From positions 1 through 37,178 of the forward strand of contig DFIX01000036.1 of the NCBI GenBank assembly GCA_002371495.1: a DNA stretch of 37,178 nucleotides. The letters are read 5' to 3'. Below the pieces are notes generated by a model, which did no database searches, was not told the DNA's origin, and worked only from the letters and a program-made list of their open reading frames with translations. Numbering within the stretch: the first letter of the stretch is position 1; every line of letters begins with the position of its first letter. Both the position numbers and the translations under genes were made by a program. Below, in pieces: positions 1 through 10,051 of the stretch. The DNA comes from Eggerthellaceae bacterium UBA3686. Its GTDB lineage: Bacteria > Actinomycetota > Coriobacteriia > Coriobacteriales > Eggerthellaceae.

Positions 1-2
1 CC

Positions 3-1481
<1,479 letters not shown>

Positions 1482-1505
1482 GCGCTGCGAACTTGCTCGA
1501 ACCCA

Positions 1506-1534
1506 AAGGGCCCCTTCGTGCTGAAGGGGCCCTT
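1506..1534 (+). terminator. Rho-independent terminator of glgA
   Basis: Perfect 12-bp stem (1506-1517 with 1523-1534, AAGGGCCCCTTC) with a 5-nt loop, 25 bases after the glgA stop and followed by a short pyrimidine-rich run. Confidence 0.85.
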
Positions 1535-1622
1535 CTTGTATCCTTCCTTAATCCTATTACGCCGGAGCGTGTTCAGGGCGGCGCAACCTCTGTCATCCTG
1601 GCGAAATCACCTGAAGCGTTCC

Positions 1623-1733
1623 GCGAATGCGCGGGTGGCGGCGCGCCTTCGCTTGGCTTCGGCTAAGCTGAGGTGGATTATAGGAACAGTGCCTGCAGAA
1701 TCGCTCAGGTCACGCCGCCACCTGCGCATTCGC
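1623..1733. repeat. 111-bp element with 21-bp inverted ends
   Basis: Arms 1623-1643 and 1713-1733 are inverted copies with one mismatch, separated by 69 bases. The outer arm sequence reads GCGAATGCGC and the inner part reads GGTGGCGGCG. It fills most of the 343-base gap between glgA and the convergent dehydrogenase gene. The architecture (about 20-bp GC-rich arms, about 65-70 bp inside) matches the element at 12516-12618, but the internal sequence differs. No ORF of note lies inside. It may be a small non-autonomous element or a structured RNA. Confidence 0.6.
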
Positions 1734-1771
1734 TTGCGCCTCTTATTGGCGCAGAGGACTATCGCGGCGAT

Positions 1772-1800
1772 GAACACTTTGCCCCTGGGGCAAAGTGTTC
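1772..1800. terminator. Perfect 14-bp palindrome 3' of the minus-strand dehydrogenase
   Basis: Arms 1772-1785 (GAACACTTTGCCCC) and 1787-1800 are exact inverse complements around one central base. It lies 25 bases beyond the stop of the minus-strand gene ending at 1825 and could act as its terminator. No clear T-run follows on either strand, so it could instead be an intergenic repeat. Confidence 0.5.
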
Positions 1801-1824
1801 GCGGATGAATTATTATGGAGTCGG

Positions 1825-2934
1825 CTACTCGAACGGGAAGTGGTAGTCCAGGCCGAGCTTGTCGCGCAGCTCGACGAATTCCTTTTGCACGGACTCGCCG
1901 ACGGGGACGCCTTTGTCCTTGCGGTCGAGCCAGGCCAGGTATTCCTTTTCACCGGCGGTGTATATGCGGTCGTAACCGGGCGCTTTCTTCGAGGAGCGCA
2001 GTGCGCGGCAGATGTCGCCGGCAATCTTTTCGAACTCTTTGCGGCCGACGAACGCTTCGGGGTCGACGACGAAGAAGAAATGGCCCAGGTGGTACATCTG
2101 CGGCGAGCCGTCTTCGGCCACGCCGGTCAGCGCCTTCATGAACTGGCCGCCCGAGAGCGCCGCCGACAGGATCTCGACCACGGCAGCGTAGCCGTAACCC
2201 TTGTAGCCGCACATCTCGTCGCCCGGGCCGCCGCCCAAGGGGGCGAGGGCCGCCGTGCCGTCGACCAGCATCTTCAGGATCTCTTCCGAATCGGTCAGCT
2301 CAGAGCCGTCTTCGGCTACGACCATGCCGGCGGGCGTGGGCTTGCCGCTGCGCGCGTAGTACTCGATCTTGCCGCGCTGCACGATAGAGGTTGCGCAGTC
2401 CAGGCAGAAGGGGAATTCCTCGTCGGTGGGCAGCGAAAACGTCAGCGGGTTGGTGCCCATCATGTTCTCGACGCCGAAAGTGGGCGCGATCGAGGGGCGG
2501 GCGTTGGTGCCCGTCACGCCGATGAGGCCCTCTTTGCTGGCCATGGTCGTCCAGTAGCCCGCGATGCCGTAATGGGTGGAGTTGCGGATGGCGCCGCCGG
2601 CCATGCCGTAGGTCTTGGCCTTTTGTATGAGCTTTTGCATGACGCGGTAGCTGGCGACCATGCCCATGCCGTCATGCGCGTCGGCCACGACGGTGGTGGG
2701 GGTTTCCTTGACGATTTCGAGGTCGGTCGTGGGCAGCAGCGTGCCGCGCTCGATGCGGTCGATATAGATGGGCTTGAAGCGATTGCAGCCATGGCTCTCG
2801 ATGCCGCGACGGTCGGACTCGACCAGCACGTCGGCGCAGATCTTCGCGTCTTCTTCGGGAACGCCGTAAGCGCAGAACACGTCCACCATGAACGAAGTTA
2901 CGAGGTCCCACGGCAAATACGGGCGAGTTTCCAT
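1825..2934 (-). CDS. Malate/L-lactate-type NAD(P) dehydrogenase (Ldh_2 family)
   Basis: A 369-residue member of the Ldh_2 fold family (malate, (R)-sulfolactate, ureidoglycolate and related 2-hydroxyacid dehydrogenases), which is distinct from classical LDH/MDH. Family marks include RGIESHG near residue 45, NSTHYGIAGYW with the conserved catalytic histidine, the GTNPLTFSLP loop, and GYKGYGYA near residue 240. Length is normal. On the minus strand the start is preceded by a GGAG-type ribosome site (bases around 2942). It is a paralogue of the gene at 3748-4878, which lies on the opposite strand beyond the deformylase-like gene. The substrate cannot be read from sequence: malate, lactate, sulfolactate or ureidoglycolate are all possible. 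Confidence 0.9.
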   Translation of the reverse strand: METRPYLPWDLVTSFMVDVFCAYGVPEEDAKICADVLVESDRRGIESHGCNRFKPIYIDRIERGTLLPTTDLEIVKETPTTVVADAHDGMGMVASYRVMQKLIQKAKTYGMAGGAIRNSTHYGIAGYWTTMASKEGLIGVTGTNARPSIAPTFGVENMMGTNPLTFSLPTDEEFPFCLDCATSIVQRGKIEYYARSGKPTPAGMVVAEDGSELTDSEEILKMLVDGTAALAPLGGGPGDEMCGYKGYGYAAVVEILSAALSGGQFMKALTGVAEDGSPQMYHLGHFFFVVDPEAFVGRKEFEKIAGDICRALRSSKKAPGYDRIYTAGEKEYLAWLDRKDKGVPVGESVQKEFVELRDKLGLDYHFPFE

Positions 2935-2984
2935 AAGCGTCTCCTTCTACGACGGGTTTCAGCGCGTATATCGTACCCCAAGAG

Positions 2985-3011
2985 GTGCAAAAGGGTCAGA
3001 CCCTTTTGCAC
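2985..3011. repeat. Intergenic palindrome, GTGCAAAAGGGTC variant
   Basis: Perfect 13-bp arms (2985-2997 and 2999-3011) around a central A. It shares the AAAAGGGTC-A-GACCCTTTT core with the TGTGTAAAAGGGG family seen at five other places in the window, but has a GTGC outer end. A further copy of the TTTTTGCACCT outer end lies near 3020-3030. Confidence 0.75.
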
Positions 3012-3131
3012 TATGGCGTTTTTGCACCTATTCATGTGCGTAGGGGAACGCCTGTAGGGTAGCCGGCTGCCTTTGGGCTGGGGTGATTGTTCGTCCCAGA
3101 AGGGTCGGCCGTTGCCGAAGTGCGTAAAAGC

Positions 3132-3159
3132 GCGACAAAGGGTCGTGTCCCATTGTCGC
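3132..3159. repeat. Intergenic palindrome, GCGACAAAGGG variant
   Basis: Arms 3132-3142 (GCGACAAAGGG) and 3149-3159 are inverted with one mismatch around TCGTGT. A diverged relative of the GGGTC-A-GACCC palindromes. It lies 62 bases upstream of the deformylase-like start. Confidence 0.6.
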
Positions 3160-3221
3160 ACTTGGACCGATTGGCGTGGTACGATAGCGGAGTTGAAAGT
3201 TCAAGTAATAGAGGAGAACCC

Positions 3222-3641
3222 ATGATCAAGGAACTGGTCACCGACGAGGAGCTTCTGGCCACGCCGTGCGAGCCCGCGACGGCCGAAGACGCCGAGCTCG
3301 CGCAGGATTTGCTCGACACGCTCGAGTCGATCGAGGATGCAGCGTGCTTGGCCGCCAACCAGATAGGCGTCGCCAAGGCGGTCATCGTCTACAAGAACGA
3401 GAAAGACCGCGCGCACGTCATGTTCAACCCGGCGATGAAGCGCGCCCTGCGGCCGTACCGCACCGAGGAAGGCTGCCTTACTCATGAGGGCACGAAGAAA
3501 GTTACTCGCTACGATCAGGCGACTTTCACGTATCAGGAGCTCGTCGACGGCGTCCTGGTGCCGCGCAAGAAGGATTGCCGTGGTTGGACCGCCCAAATAC
3601 TGCAGCACATGATTGACCATTGCAAGGGCAAGCTTATCTAA
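3222..3641 (+). CDS. Peptide deformylase-like protein lacking the catalytic Glu
   Basis: A 139-residue protein with the peptide deformylase fold signatures in order: AACLAANQIG (motif 1, residues about 40-49), EEGCLTHEG (motif 2, with metal-ligand Cys85), and LQHMIDHCKG (motif 3, His129 and His133). The metal ligands Cys-His-His are all present. The general-base glutamate of HExxH is Met130, and the glycines of motif 1 are Ala/Cys. It is shorter than typical Def (about 150-180) with no C-terminal extension. The ATG at 3222 follows GAGGAGAA. It lies between two Ldh_2 paralogues. Family membership is clear. Whether it removes formyl groups from nascent chains is doubtful; it may bind N-termini without hydrolysis or use another base. 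A separate housekeeping def is expected elsewhere. Confidence 0.85.
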   Translation: MIKELVTDEELLATPCEPATAEDAELAQDLLDTLESIEDAACLAANQIGVAKAVIVYKNEKDRAHVMFNPAMKRALRPYRTEEGCLTHEGTKKVTRYDQATFTYQELVDGVLVPRKKDCRGWTAQILQHMIDHCKGKLI

Positions 3642-3747
3642 CGAAATACATTTACAGGTCGCGTGTCATCGCCCATGCTTGCTCAGCTCGAGCCGAGCGC
3701 TTGTGGCGAATCGCCATGCGGCCGAACTACGGTTTGGAGGTACCAGA

Positions 3748-4878
3748 ATGGCATATGTGACTTGGAGCTTCGAGGCCCTCGAGCGCTTTTGCGACGACGT
3801 GTTCAAGGCATTCGGGTTCAGCGAGGAAGAGAGCGCGCAGGTAAGCGACGTATTGCTGACGGCCGATCTGTACGGCATCGAGAGCCACGGCATGCAGCGC
3901 ATGGTGCGCTACCACAAGGGCATCGAGAAGGGCCAGATCCATCTGGATGCCAAGCCCGAGGTCGTCTTCGAAACTCCGGTCAGCGCTGTCGTTGATGGTC
4001 ATTCGGGAATGGGGCAGCTGATCAGCATTTACGCTATGAGCAAGGCTATCGAAAAGGCCGAGAAGGCAGGCGTCGGCATTGTCAGCGTGCGCAATTCCAA
4101 CCACTACGGCATAGCCGGCTATTACGCGCAGATGGCTTCGAACAGCGGGCTCATCGGCTTCTCGTGCACGAATTCCGAGGCCATCATGGTTCCGACGTTC
4201 GGCCGCACGGCCATGCTCGGCTCGAATCCCATTGCCATCGCGGTGCCGGCAGACCCGTATCCGTTCCTCTTCGACGCCTCGACGACGGTCGTTACCCGCG
4301 GCAAGCTCGAAATGTACAACAAGATGGGCAAGCCCTTGCCGCAAGGGTGGGCGCTCGACGAGAGCGGCGCGCCGAGCGACGAGGCTCCCCGCGTGCTCAG
4401 CAACATCGTGGGAAAGAACGGCGGCGGCATCATGCCGCTTGGCGGCGCGACCGAGCAGCTGGGCAGCCACAAGGGGTACGGTTACGGTATGGTCGCCGAG
4501 ATTTTCAGCTCGATTCTCTCGATGGGCGTGACCAGCGACCAATGCTGCACGTTCCCCGACAAGACTGGCATTTGCCATGGCTTCATGGCCATCAACCCGG
4601 CTGCGTTCGGCGATCCCGAGCAGATTAAGGCGCATTTCTCGGAGTATTTGGAAAAGCTGCGCGAGAGCGCCAAAGCCGAAGGGGCCGAGCGGATCTACAC
4701 CCATGGCCAGAAGGAAGTGTTGGCCCAGGAAGATCGGCGCAAGAATGGAATCCCCGTCAACGACGGCACAATGATCGAGCTCTTGGACCTGTGCTCGTAC
4801 CTGAACCTCGACTTCGCCGAGTACTTCCCAGGCTACGAACCTCCCGCTGAGTTCGCGGGCTTTTCCGGCAACTACTAA
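3748..4878 (+). CDS. Malate/L-lactate-type NAD(P) dehydrogenase (Ldh_2 family), second copy
   Basis: A 376-residue oxidoreductase paralogous to the minus-strand gene at 1825-2934. It shows YGIESHG, NSNHYGIAGYY with the catalytic histidine, GSNPIAIAVPA and SHKGYGYGM in the same order. The frame is open 45 codons further upstream, but the ATG at 3748 sits 7 bases after TTTGGAGG and begins the family-conserved N-terminus, so I chose it. The two copies differ mainly around the substrate-side loops, which suggests different substrates. It lies 106 bases after the deformylase-like gene on the same strand, possibly in the same transcript. It ends at a hairpin terminator. Confidence 0.9.
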   Translation: MAYVTWSFEALERFCDDVFKAFGFSEEESAQVSDVLLTADLYGIESHGMQRMVRYHKGIEKGQIHLDAKPEVVFETPVSAVVDGHSGMGQLISIYAMSKAIEKAEKAGVGIVSVRNSNHYGIAGYYAQMASNSGLIGFSCTNSEAIMVPTFGRTAMLGSNPIAIAVPADPYPFLFDASTTVVTRGKLEMYNKMGKPLPQGWALDESGAPSDEAPRVLSNIVGKNGGGIMPLGGATEQLGSHKGYGYGMVAEIFSSILSMGVTSDQCCTFPDKTGICHGFMAINPAAFGDPEQIKAHFSEYLEKLRESAKAEGAERIYTHGQKEVLAQEDRRKNGIPVNDGTMIELLDLCSYLNLDFAEYFPGYEPPAEFAGFSGNY

Positions 4879-4884
4879 AACGAA

Positions 4885-4917
4885 AGGAAGCGAAGAGAAT
4901 ACCCCTCTTCGCTTCCT
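4885..4917 (+). terminator. Hairpin terminator after second Ldh_2 gene
   Basis: Perfect 13-bp stem (4885-4897 with 4905-4917) with a 7-nt loop, starting 7 bases after the stop codon. The T-run is weak. Confidence 0.7.
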
Positions 4918-5118
4918 CGCTTCATGCCGGCGGGGAAATGCTTCGCCGTTTAACGCTTCGTTCACGCAGCCGCGCATTTAGCGTGGGGAACGTGCGAAGA
5001 ACGGTGCGCGCGTGACGCGTATAGTACAATGAAATGTCTGTTTATTCAGATGGGTGTTATTTCGTCGAAGAGGGCACGCCCTCTTCGACGCGCGTTTATA
5101 GAAAGAATCAGGTGAACT

Positions 5119-7632
5119 ATGGCAAACGCAACCAATAACGAAAAAGCCAAAACAAAAGCGGCAGCCAAGCCCGCCGCGCCCAAGCGCACGGCCGAGGAGC
5201 AGGCGCGCATCGACGAAGTACGCGCGCGCATCGAGAAGCGCGTGCGTCGTGAATTCGCCGTCACGGCCGACAAGGCGGTCCTGCCGCAGATCTTCCAGGC
5301 GGCGGCACTTTGCGTGCGCGACGAGGTCATGGACGTATGGGCTGCCGAGCGCGAGCGCTCGCAGGTCTCGGGCGACAAGTGCTTGATCTACCTGTGCGCC
5401 GAATATCTGATCGGGCGCGCTTTCTCGAACAACCTCGTTAACTTGGGGCTGTACGACACGTATGCGGCCGCTCTTGCCGACATGGGCTACGACCTGGGCG
5501 AAGTTGAAGAGCAAGAGGCTGACGCCGGCCTTGGCAACGGCGGTCTGGGCCGCCTTGCCGCCTGTTTCCTCGACAGCCTCTCGACGCTCGATATGCCGGC
5601 CATGGGCTTCGGCATCCGTTACGAATACGGTTTCTTCCGCCAGGAAATCCACGATGGGCAGCAGGTCGAGGTTCCCGATAATTGGACGCTCGGCAGCGAC
5701 GTGTGGTCGGTCGAGCGCGCCGACCGCATCTTCGAGGTGAAGTTCGGCGGCCAGATCGACGAGCAGTGGAGCGAGGACGGCAAGCTGACGGTTAACTACA
5801 TCGGCGCGCATTCGGTGTACGCCGAGGCTTGCGACATGCCCATCGTCGGCTACGAGAGCAAGCTGCCCGCGACGCTGCGCCTGTGGCGTGCCCGCGCCGC
5901 CCAGCAGTTTGACCTGGCCCGTTTCAACCAGGGCGACTACGAGCACGCCGTGGCCGAGCGCGACTTGGCCGAGTCCATTTCGAAGGTGCTCTACCCCGAA
6001 GACAGCCACAAGCGCGGCCAGGAACTGCGCCTGCGCCAATTCTACTTCCTGGTTTCGGCCACCATGCAGTCGATGGTCAGCGCCCACAAGCGCCATTACG
6101 GCGACCTTCACACGCTGCCCGACCGCAACGCGATCCAGATCAACGACACGCATCCGGCGCTGGCGATTCCCGAGCTCATCCGCATCCTCATCGACGAGGA
6201 GGGCTTCGAGTGGGAAGAGGCCGTCGACATCGCGCGCCGCACGTTCAACTACACCAACCACACCATCATGCCCGAGGCGCTCGAAAAGTGGGACGCCACG
6301 ACGCTGCAGCATTTGCTGCCGCGCATCTTCCGCATCATCGAGACCATCGATGCGCGCTTCCGCGACCGCATTTGGCAGCAGTACCCCGGCGACACCGAGC
6401 GCGTCAATCGCATGGCCATCATCAATGGCGGCCAGGTGCGCATGGCCAACCTCTGCGTGCTGGCATGCGGGCATGTGAACGGCGTGTCGCAACTGCACGG
6501 GCAGATTCTGCGCACGTCGGTCTTCCGCGATTTCTACACGGCATACCCCGACCGCTTCCTGGGTATCACCAACGGTGTGACGCAGCGCCGTTGGCTGGGC
6601 GTGGCCAACCCGGGCCTGCGCAAGCTCGTGGACGATACCATCGGCGAGGGCTTCATGAAGGATTGGCGCAAGATCGCCGAGCTCGAGCCGTACGCACATG
6701 ACCCGGCGTTCCGTAAAGCGTTTGACGAGGTCAAGGCCCAGAACAAGCGCAGATTCGCCGATTGGATGCTGGCTAACCGCGGCATCGAGGTCAATCCCGA
6801 CACCATCATCGATGCCCAGGCCAAGCGCCTGCACGAATACAAGCGTCAGCTCATGAAGGCGCTCCACATTCTTTCGCTGTACGACCGCATCATCGATGGC
6901 GAACTCGAGGACCTGCCGCCCATCACGTTCGTGTTCGCCGCCAAGGCGGCCCCGGGCTATAGGCGTGCCAAGGACATCATCCGCCTGATTAACTCCATTT
7001 CGGCGCTCATCGCGTCGGACGAGCGCACGCGCGATCGCATCCCGGTGGTGTTCCTGCAGAACTACGACGTCACGTCCGCTCAGCACCTGGTTGCGGCAGC
7101 CGACATCTCGGAGCAGATCTCGACGGCGGGCATGGAGGCCTCGGGTACGGGCAACATGAAGTTCATGCTGAACGGCGCCCTGACGCTGGGCACGATGGAC
7201 GGCGCCAACGTCGAGATCGCCGAGCAGGTCGGCCCCGACAACATCTTCATCTTTGGCGCCACGGTCGAGGACCTGACCCGCGTGAAGCTCGAGGGCTCGT
7301 ACCATCCGCGTGCCACGGCCGATGGCAACCCGATGATCTCGCGCGTGCTGCAGCATCTGGTTGACGGCAGCCTGCCCACGTCCGACGGAAGCCGCTTCGA
7401 GGATCTGTACCACTCGCTGCGTCCCGACGGGGGAGCGGGCGACCGCTACTACGTGCTGTACGACTTTGCCGCCTACGACGAGCGCTTCTTCGATGCGATC
7501 GAAGCCTACCAGGATCGCGACCGCTGGTTGACCAGCGCGGTTATCAACACCGCCAAGGCCGGCTACTTCAGCTCGGACCGCGCCATTCAAGACTACGACG
7601 AGCAGATCTGGCACCTGAACAAGGGCGAATAA
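5119..7632 (+). CDS. glgP: Glycogen/starch phosphorylase
   Basis: Phosphorolysis of alpha-1,4-glucan to glucose-1-phosphate; PLP-dependent, GT35 family, cytosolic. The 837-residue length is normal. The PLP-binding lysine lies in GTGNMKFMLNG (about Lys681), followed by LTLGTMDGANVEI. Other family marks are AGLGNGGLGRLAACF near residue 135 and NDTHPALAIPEL near 340. The first 28 residues are an Ala/Lys-rich tail with no family counterpart. The ATG at 5119 follows a weak AGGTGA site. The 240-base upstream region holds an AT-containing stretch (5025-5060) that could carry its promoter, but I cannot assign one. It lies between glgA and a GH13 debranching-type enzyme, consistent with a glycogen storage and release module. 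Confidence 0.97.
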   Translation: MANATNNEKAKTKAAAKPAAPKRTAEEQARIDEVRARIEKRVRREFAVTADKAVLPQIFQAAALCVRDEVMDVWAAERERSQVSGDKCLIYLCAEYLIGRAFSNNLVNLGLYDTYAAALADMGYDLGEVEEQEADAGLGNGGLGRLAACFLDSLSTLDMPAMGFGIRYEYGFFRQEIHDGQQVEVPDNWTLGSDVWSVERADRIFEVKFGGQIDEQWSEDGKLTVNYIGAHSVYAEACDMPIVGYESKLPATLRLWRARAAQQFDLARFNQGDYEHAVAERDLAESISKVLYPEDSHKRGQELRLRQFYFLVSATMQSMVSAHKRHYGDLHTLPDRNAIQINDTHPALAIPELIRILIDEEGFEWEEAVDIARRTFNYTNHTIMPEALEKWDATTLQHLLPRIFRIIETIDARFRDRIWQQYPGDTERVNRMAIINGGQVRMANLCVLACGHVNGVSQLHGQILRTSVFRDFYTAYPDRFLGITNGVTQRRWLGVANPGLRKLVDDTIGEGFMKDWRKIAELEPYAHDPAFRKAFDEVKAQNKRRFADWMLANRGIEVNPDTIIDAQAKRLHEYKRQLMKALHILSLYDRIIDGELEDLPPITFVFAAKAAPGYRRAKDIIRLINSISALIASDERTRDRIPVVFLQNYDVTSAQHLVAAADISEQISTAGMEASGTGNMKFMLNGALTLGTMDGANVEIAEQVGPDNIFIFGATVEDLTRVKLEGSYHPRATADGNPMISRVLQHLVDGSLPTSDGSRFEDLYHSLRPDGGAGDRYYVLYDFAAYDERFFDAIEAYQDRDRWLTSAVINTAKAGYFSSDRAIQDYDEQIWHLNKGE

Positions 7633-7638
7633 CCAATA

Positions 7639-7669
7639 ATGTGGCAAGAGGTCGGGCCGCTTGCCACAT
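7639..7669. repeat. Palindrome 3' of glgP
   Basis: Arms 7639-7648 (ATGTGGCAAG) and 7660-7669 are exact inverse complements around 11 bases. Placed 6 bases after the glgP stop, it may serve as a terminator. The outer ATGTG resembles the TGTGTAAAAGGGG palindromes, one of which follows immediately. Confidence 0.6.
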
Positions 7670-7670
7670 A

Positions 7671-7709
7671 AAAATGTGTAAAAGGGGACAGTCCCCTTTT
7701 ACACATTTT
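7671..7709. repeat. TGTGTAAAAGGGG palindrome, copy 1
   Basis: Perfect 19-bp arms (7671-7689 and 7691-7709) around one central A, with core GGGGAC-A-GTCCCC. It sits between the convergent ends of glgP and the GH13 gene, 2 bases beyond the GH13 stop. Likely bidirectional terminator by position, but its sequence is shared with four other loci in the window, so it is also a repeat. Confidence 0.9.
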
Positions 7710-7711
7710 GG

Positions 7712-9868
7712 CTATTCGGCTATGTCGGCTTGCCAGAGGACGGTGGAGCAGGCGGGAACCGTCACGCAGATGATGCCGTCTTCGTTATCGAAGGAGGCGT
7801 CATCTTCAGTCGGCGCCGTCGTGAAAACCTGGCGGACGTTGGCGACGTGCCGCACGTCCCAGCGGCAGCCGGCGGGAAGCCCCAGATTGGGCGAGCTTGC
7901 GTCGAAGGCCACCGTGCTAGGCTTGGCCCCGCGGTTCGTAGCTGCGACCGTGATCCCCTCGTCTTCGCGTATGCGGATGACGCAGAGCACGTCCTCGCTC
8001 GGTGCGGCGCAGGCGAATGCGCCGGTGCGCAGCTCGGGCGTGCCCTTGCGCAGCTGGCCCAGCTCCTGGTAGAAGCCCGTAAGGTCGCGCCCGCAATCGG
8101 CGCGGGGGAGCGATCCCTCTTCGGGCCAGGGGAACGTTGCGCGGCAGAACGGGTCCCCGCCGCTTTGCAGGCCGCGCTCGTCGCCGTAGTAGATGCTCGG
8201 CATGCCGGGAAGCGCATACAGCAAAGCGACGATCATGCGCTGCAGCCCTGTGGCAATTTCGTCTTGCTCGGGCGTTATCGACTCCACGAGCTTAAGCTGC
8301 TCTTCGCGCGCGAGGTGTTTGACCGGCCCGTTCAGGGCAAGCGCGCTGCGCACGCGCTCTACGTCGTGCGACGAGAGCAGGTTCATCAGGCATGCGTGCA
8401 GCTGCGGCGGGTAGTTGATCTGCTGCAAGCGCAGGAAGGTCGCAAGCTGGTGCGCGTCGATGGTGCCGAGCGCAAACCCGAGTAGCGCCGAGCGCAGCGG
8501 ATAATTCATAACCGAGTCGAGCGCCGAGCCCAGCGCGTAGGTGCGGGGTGTGCCGTAGCTCTCTTTGCTCGTGGCGTCTTCCCAAACTTCGCCGATAATG
8601 GCTGCTTGCGGGTCGATGGCCTTCACGCAGGTGCGCAGCCGCTCCAGCACGTCGTCGGGAATCTCGTCGGCGACATCCAGGCGGTAGCCGCCCGCACCGG
8701 CCTTGAGCCAGCGCTCAAGTATGCCGTTTTCGCCCAAAATGTAGTTCTGCCATGAAAGGTCGCGCTCGTTGACCTCGGGAAGCGACGGGTCGCCCCACCA
8801 GCAGCGGTAGGGCACGTGCCCGCTGATGCATTCGAAATCGAACCATTTGAAGTACGGCGACTTGCCGCCTTGGGCGGCGCCCAGCTCGTCGTAGGTGCCT
8901 AACGCGTTGAAGTAACGGCTGTCGTCGCCGGTGTGCGAGAGCACCGCGTCGAGCACTATGCGAATGCCCAGATCGGCGGCTTCCTTCGTAAGCTGCTCGA
9001 ATTCCTCGTCAGTTCCCAGCAGCGGGTCGACGTGCTCGTAGTCGGCGGTGTCGTAGCGGTGGTTCGAACGCGCCTCGACGATGGGGTTGAGGTAAATCGC
9101 CTCGACGCCGAGCGACGCGATGTAGGGGAGCTTGCGCCTGATGCCGTCGAAGCGCCCGCCGAAGAAGTCCACGGGGTCGAACGTCGGCTTGTCGGCGTTG
9201 CCTTCCTGCCATTCGACCTGATCGCTCCACGATTCGTGCAGTCGTACGGGGCGTCCCATCTGCTTATGGTATTCCAGGCCGTCTTCGCGCACGCCCAGCG
9301 GCCCGCGCGCGAAACGGTCGGGGAAAATCTGGTACAGGATGGCGCCCTGCATCCACGAGGGCGTGGCGAAGGCGGGTTCGTACACCGTCACCTGGAACCC
9401 GGGAAGGACCTCGGCCAGCCCGAATCCGCCCGAAGGGCGCTCGCTCATGCGCTCTTCCGAAAAGACCCAGCCGCGCGAAGTCCACTCGCCGTCGGGTCCC
9501 GGACAGACCAGCTCGCCGGCAGTTGCGCGCTCGTCGACTCGCGGAACGTAGTAGGCAAGCCCGCCGTCGGCCAGGTGCAGCCTGAAGGCGTAGAACACCA
9601 CATGTGGCGCGGCATCGATTGCGAGGAACCCGGCGTAGCCCTCGTCGCTTGCGGTGAGGGTGGATTCCGACCACGCGAGCGCCGACCCGTTGCCCGTCCG
9701 CTCGCCCGTCATAACCACGGCCTGGGTCACGGCATTGCGCGCATTGGGCTCGATGCGCAACGTGAAATGCACGATCGTGCCCGCTGGCACGGCCCCGGAA
9801 GGCATGCGGTCGCCCGCCTTGTACGGATCGTGGCTTACCGCCCACTTCACTCGCTCGAAATCAGCCAT
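7712..9868 (-). CDS. GH13 alpha-glucan hydrolase (neopullulanase/cyclomaltodextrinase-like)
   Basis: A 718-residue alpha-amylase family enzyme without a signal peptide, so probably acting on cytosolic maltodextrins or glycogen limit dextrins. The first 150 residues form a beta-rich N-terminal domain of neopullulanase type. The barrel begins at ILYQIFPDRF (about 180). Catalytic residues visible are Asp399 in GYRLDV (nucleophile), Glu428 in IIGEVW (acid/base) and Asp503 in LLSSHDVERV. Conserved LDAVLSHTGDDS lies near 307-318. Start ATG at 9868 follows GGAGG on the minus strand. It is convergent with glgP, with only palindromic repeats between. Subfamily (GH13_20 or GH13_39) and exact bond specificity are inferred. 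Confidence 0.92.
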   Translation of the reverse strand: MADFERVKWAVSHDPYKAGDRMPSGAVPAGTIVHFTLRIEPNARNAVTQAVVMTGERTGNGSALAWSESTLTASDEGYAGFLAIDAAPHVVFYAFRLHLADGGLAYYVPRVDERATAGELVCPGPDGEWTSRGWVFSEERMSERPSGGFGLAEVLPGFQVTVYEPAFATPSWMQGAILYQIFPDRFARGPLGVREDGLEYHKQMGRPVRLHESWSDQVEWQEGNADKPTFDPVDFFGGRFDGIRRKLPYIASLGVEAIYLNPIVEARSNHRYDTADYEHVDPLLGTDEEFEQLTKEAADLGIRIVLDAVLSHTGDDSRYFNALGTYDELGAAQGGKSPYFKWFDFECISGHVPYRCWWGDPSLPEVNERDLSWQNYILGENGILERWLKAGAGGYRLDVADEIPDDVLERLRTCVKAIDPQAAIIGEVWEDATSKESYGTPRTYALGSALDSVMNYPLRSALLGFALGTIDAHQLATFLRLQQINYPPQLHACLMNLLSSHDVERVRSALALNGPVKHLAREEQLKLVESITPEQDEIATGLQRMIVALLYALPGMPSIYYGDERGLQSGGDPFCRATFPWPEEGSLPRADCGRDLTGFYQELGQLRKGTPELRTGAFACAAPSEDVLCVIRIREDEGITVAATNRGAKPSTVAFDASSPNLGLPAGCRWDVRHVANVRQVFTTAPTEDDASFDNEDGIICVTVPACSTVLWQADIAE

Positions 9869-9919
9869 AACGTCCTCCGTTTCTCGCTACGTCCATGGTA
9901 GCACGAGGATGCGCGTGTG

Positions 9920-9954
9920 GCGCGTGAACAGGGGGCGGAGGTTTGTTCACGCGC
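9920..9954. repeat. Inverted repeat GCGCGTGAACA
   Basis: Arms 9920-9930 and 9944-9954 are exact 11-bp inverse complements around a 13-base purine-rich loop, in the upstream region of the GH13 gene. Could be an operator or a second hairpin of the downstream terminator region of the acyl-CoA ligase. Confidence 0.5.
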
Positions 9955-9962
9955 GTATGTCT

Positions 9963-9999
9963 CGAGTGAGTCAGCATACCTGGTAAGGTGACTCACTCG
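9963..9999 (-). terminator. Hairpin 3' of the acyl-CoA ligase gene
   Basis: Arms 9963-9973 (CGAGTGAGTCA) and 9989-9999 pair perfectly around 15 bases, about 50 bases past the ligase stop on the minus strand. No T-run, so efficiency is uncertain. Confidence 0.55.
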
Positions 10000-10051
10000 G
10001 CGCCGTTCGTGGCGACCATGCGGGGTGGTGATCGGTGCTGTTGAGCGCTGC

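Noticed and set aside
3727..7647. Long minus-strand ORFs of 416 and 889 codons antisense to the second Ldh_2 gene and glgP
   Set aside because: They mirror strongly conserved genes, have no family signatures and are rich in Arg/Val/Ala/His as expected from reading GC-rich codons backwards.
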